Below, piece after piece: positions 56,614 through 56,677 of a stretch of 56,677 nt of DNA. The stretch comes from an uncultured Clostridia bacterium (GTDB taxonomy: Bacteria; Bacillota; Clostridia; Christensenellales; Borkfalkiaceae): the NCBI GenBank assembly GCA_949290575.1, contig CASESJ010000006.1, forward strand, positions 1-56,677. Direction: 5' to 3'. The stretch's first letter is position 1, and each line of letters begins with the position of its first letter. The position numbers and the translations under genes were made by a program. A model generated the notes under the pieces. It saw only the letters and a list, made by a program, of their open reading frames with translations. It was not told where the DNA came from and made no database searches.

Positions 56614-56677
56614 ATAGCTTATTTCATTGTCCTCCTTGTTTTTTCTGATTAAAAGCCCTCGGCAGAGCGAACGGTAC

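Larger units (their letters stand above)
55076..56677. mobile_element. Second integrative/mobilizable element (partial)
   Basis: It begins right after the displaced tRNA end and runs off the window. It carries a MobV relaxase and a small accessory gene on the minus strand. This fits tandem accretion of elements at one tRNA gene; its far boundary is not seen. Confidence 0.6.

Overview
The window looks like a chromosomal segment of an anaerobic, endospore-forming, low-to-mid GC Gram-positive (Clostridia-type) bacterium. The evidence is SpoIIE, LL-diaminopimelate aminotransferase, a rubrerythrin, AbrB-type and VanW/VanZ proteins, the plsX-rnc-smc-ftsY order, and consensus TTGACA-N17-TATAAT promoters. 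The core genes are fairly GC-rich. An uncultured gut lineage (Christensenellales-like) would fit, but the genus cannot be read from the sequence.

Layout. 0.2-13.3 kb (+): a RimK-like ATP-grasp ligase, a ClC transporter, a three-piece glutamate synthase (GATase, ferredoxin/FMN and GXGXG polypeptides) with purA set between pieces 2 and 3, dapF, pyrG, dapL and malQ. 13.5-19.3 kb (-): spoIIE, mnmG, dnaA. 19.4-29.6 kb (+): recF and a PHP phosphoesterase, a VanW protein, plsX-rnc-smc-ftsY, and a Maa-like acetyltransferase. 30-31.1 kb: rubrerythrin with a 31-aa cysteine microprotein, and an AbrB-like protein with an acidic/poly-lysine tail. 31.4-32.3 kb: an AT-rich XRE repressor/lipoprotein cassette with twin operators. 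32.3-36.8 kb (-): the tight operon rqcP-yitT-ispDF-radA-cytidylate-kinase-like. 37.1-44.9 kb (+): rpoB (with a long acidic tail) and rpoC, then a hypothetical gene and a VanZ protein.

The accessory part starts at 46.3 kb. An intact tRNA-Leu(UAG) at 46448-46531 shares an exact 53-bp direct repeat (46480-46532) with a displaced tRNA 3' end at 55023-55075. Between the repeats lies an AT-rich ~8.5-kb island. It holds a small protein, a double-HTH regulator, a truncated regulator, an antisense tracrRNA, cas9-cas1-cas2-csn2 as one translationally coupled operon, an ATTTGAG leader anchor and a 12-repeat/11-spacer array. This is a complete type II-A CRISPR-Cas system packaged as a tRNA-integrated island. 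No recombinase is visible in it, although iterated TTGGGAAGT-like motifs lie inside both ends. An extra 5' half of the same tRNA sits just upstream (46346-46390). Beyond the right repeat a MobV relaxase begins a second mobile element, which suggests tandem accretion at this tRNA.

How the genes work together. Most core genes are housekeeping (amino acid and nucleotide synthesis, replication initiation, chromosome structure, transcription, isoprenoid synthesis). The system most worth following up is the CRISPR-Cas9 island: Cas9, Cas1, Cas2, Csn2, tracrRNA, leader and array are all present and look intact, and its Cas9 has a C-terminal region unlike the NGG-reading SpCas9. All functional calls are by motif and family recognition; no database search was run.
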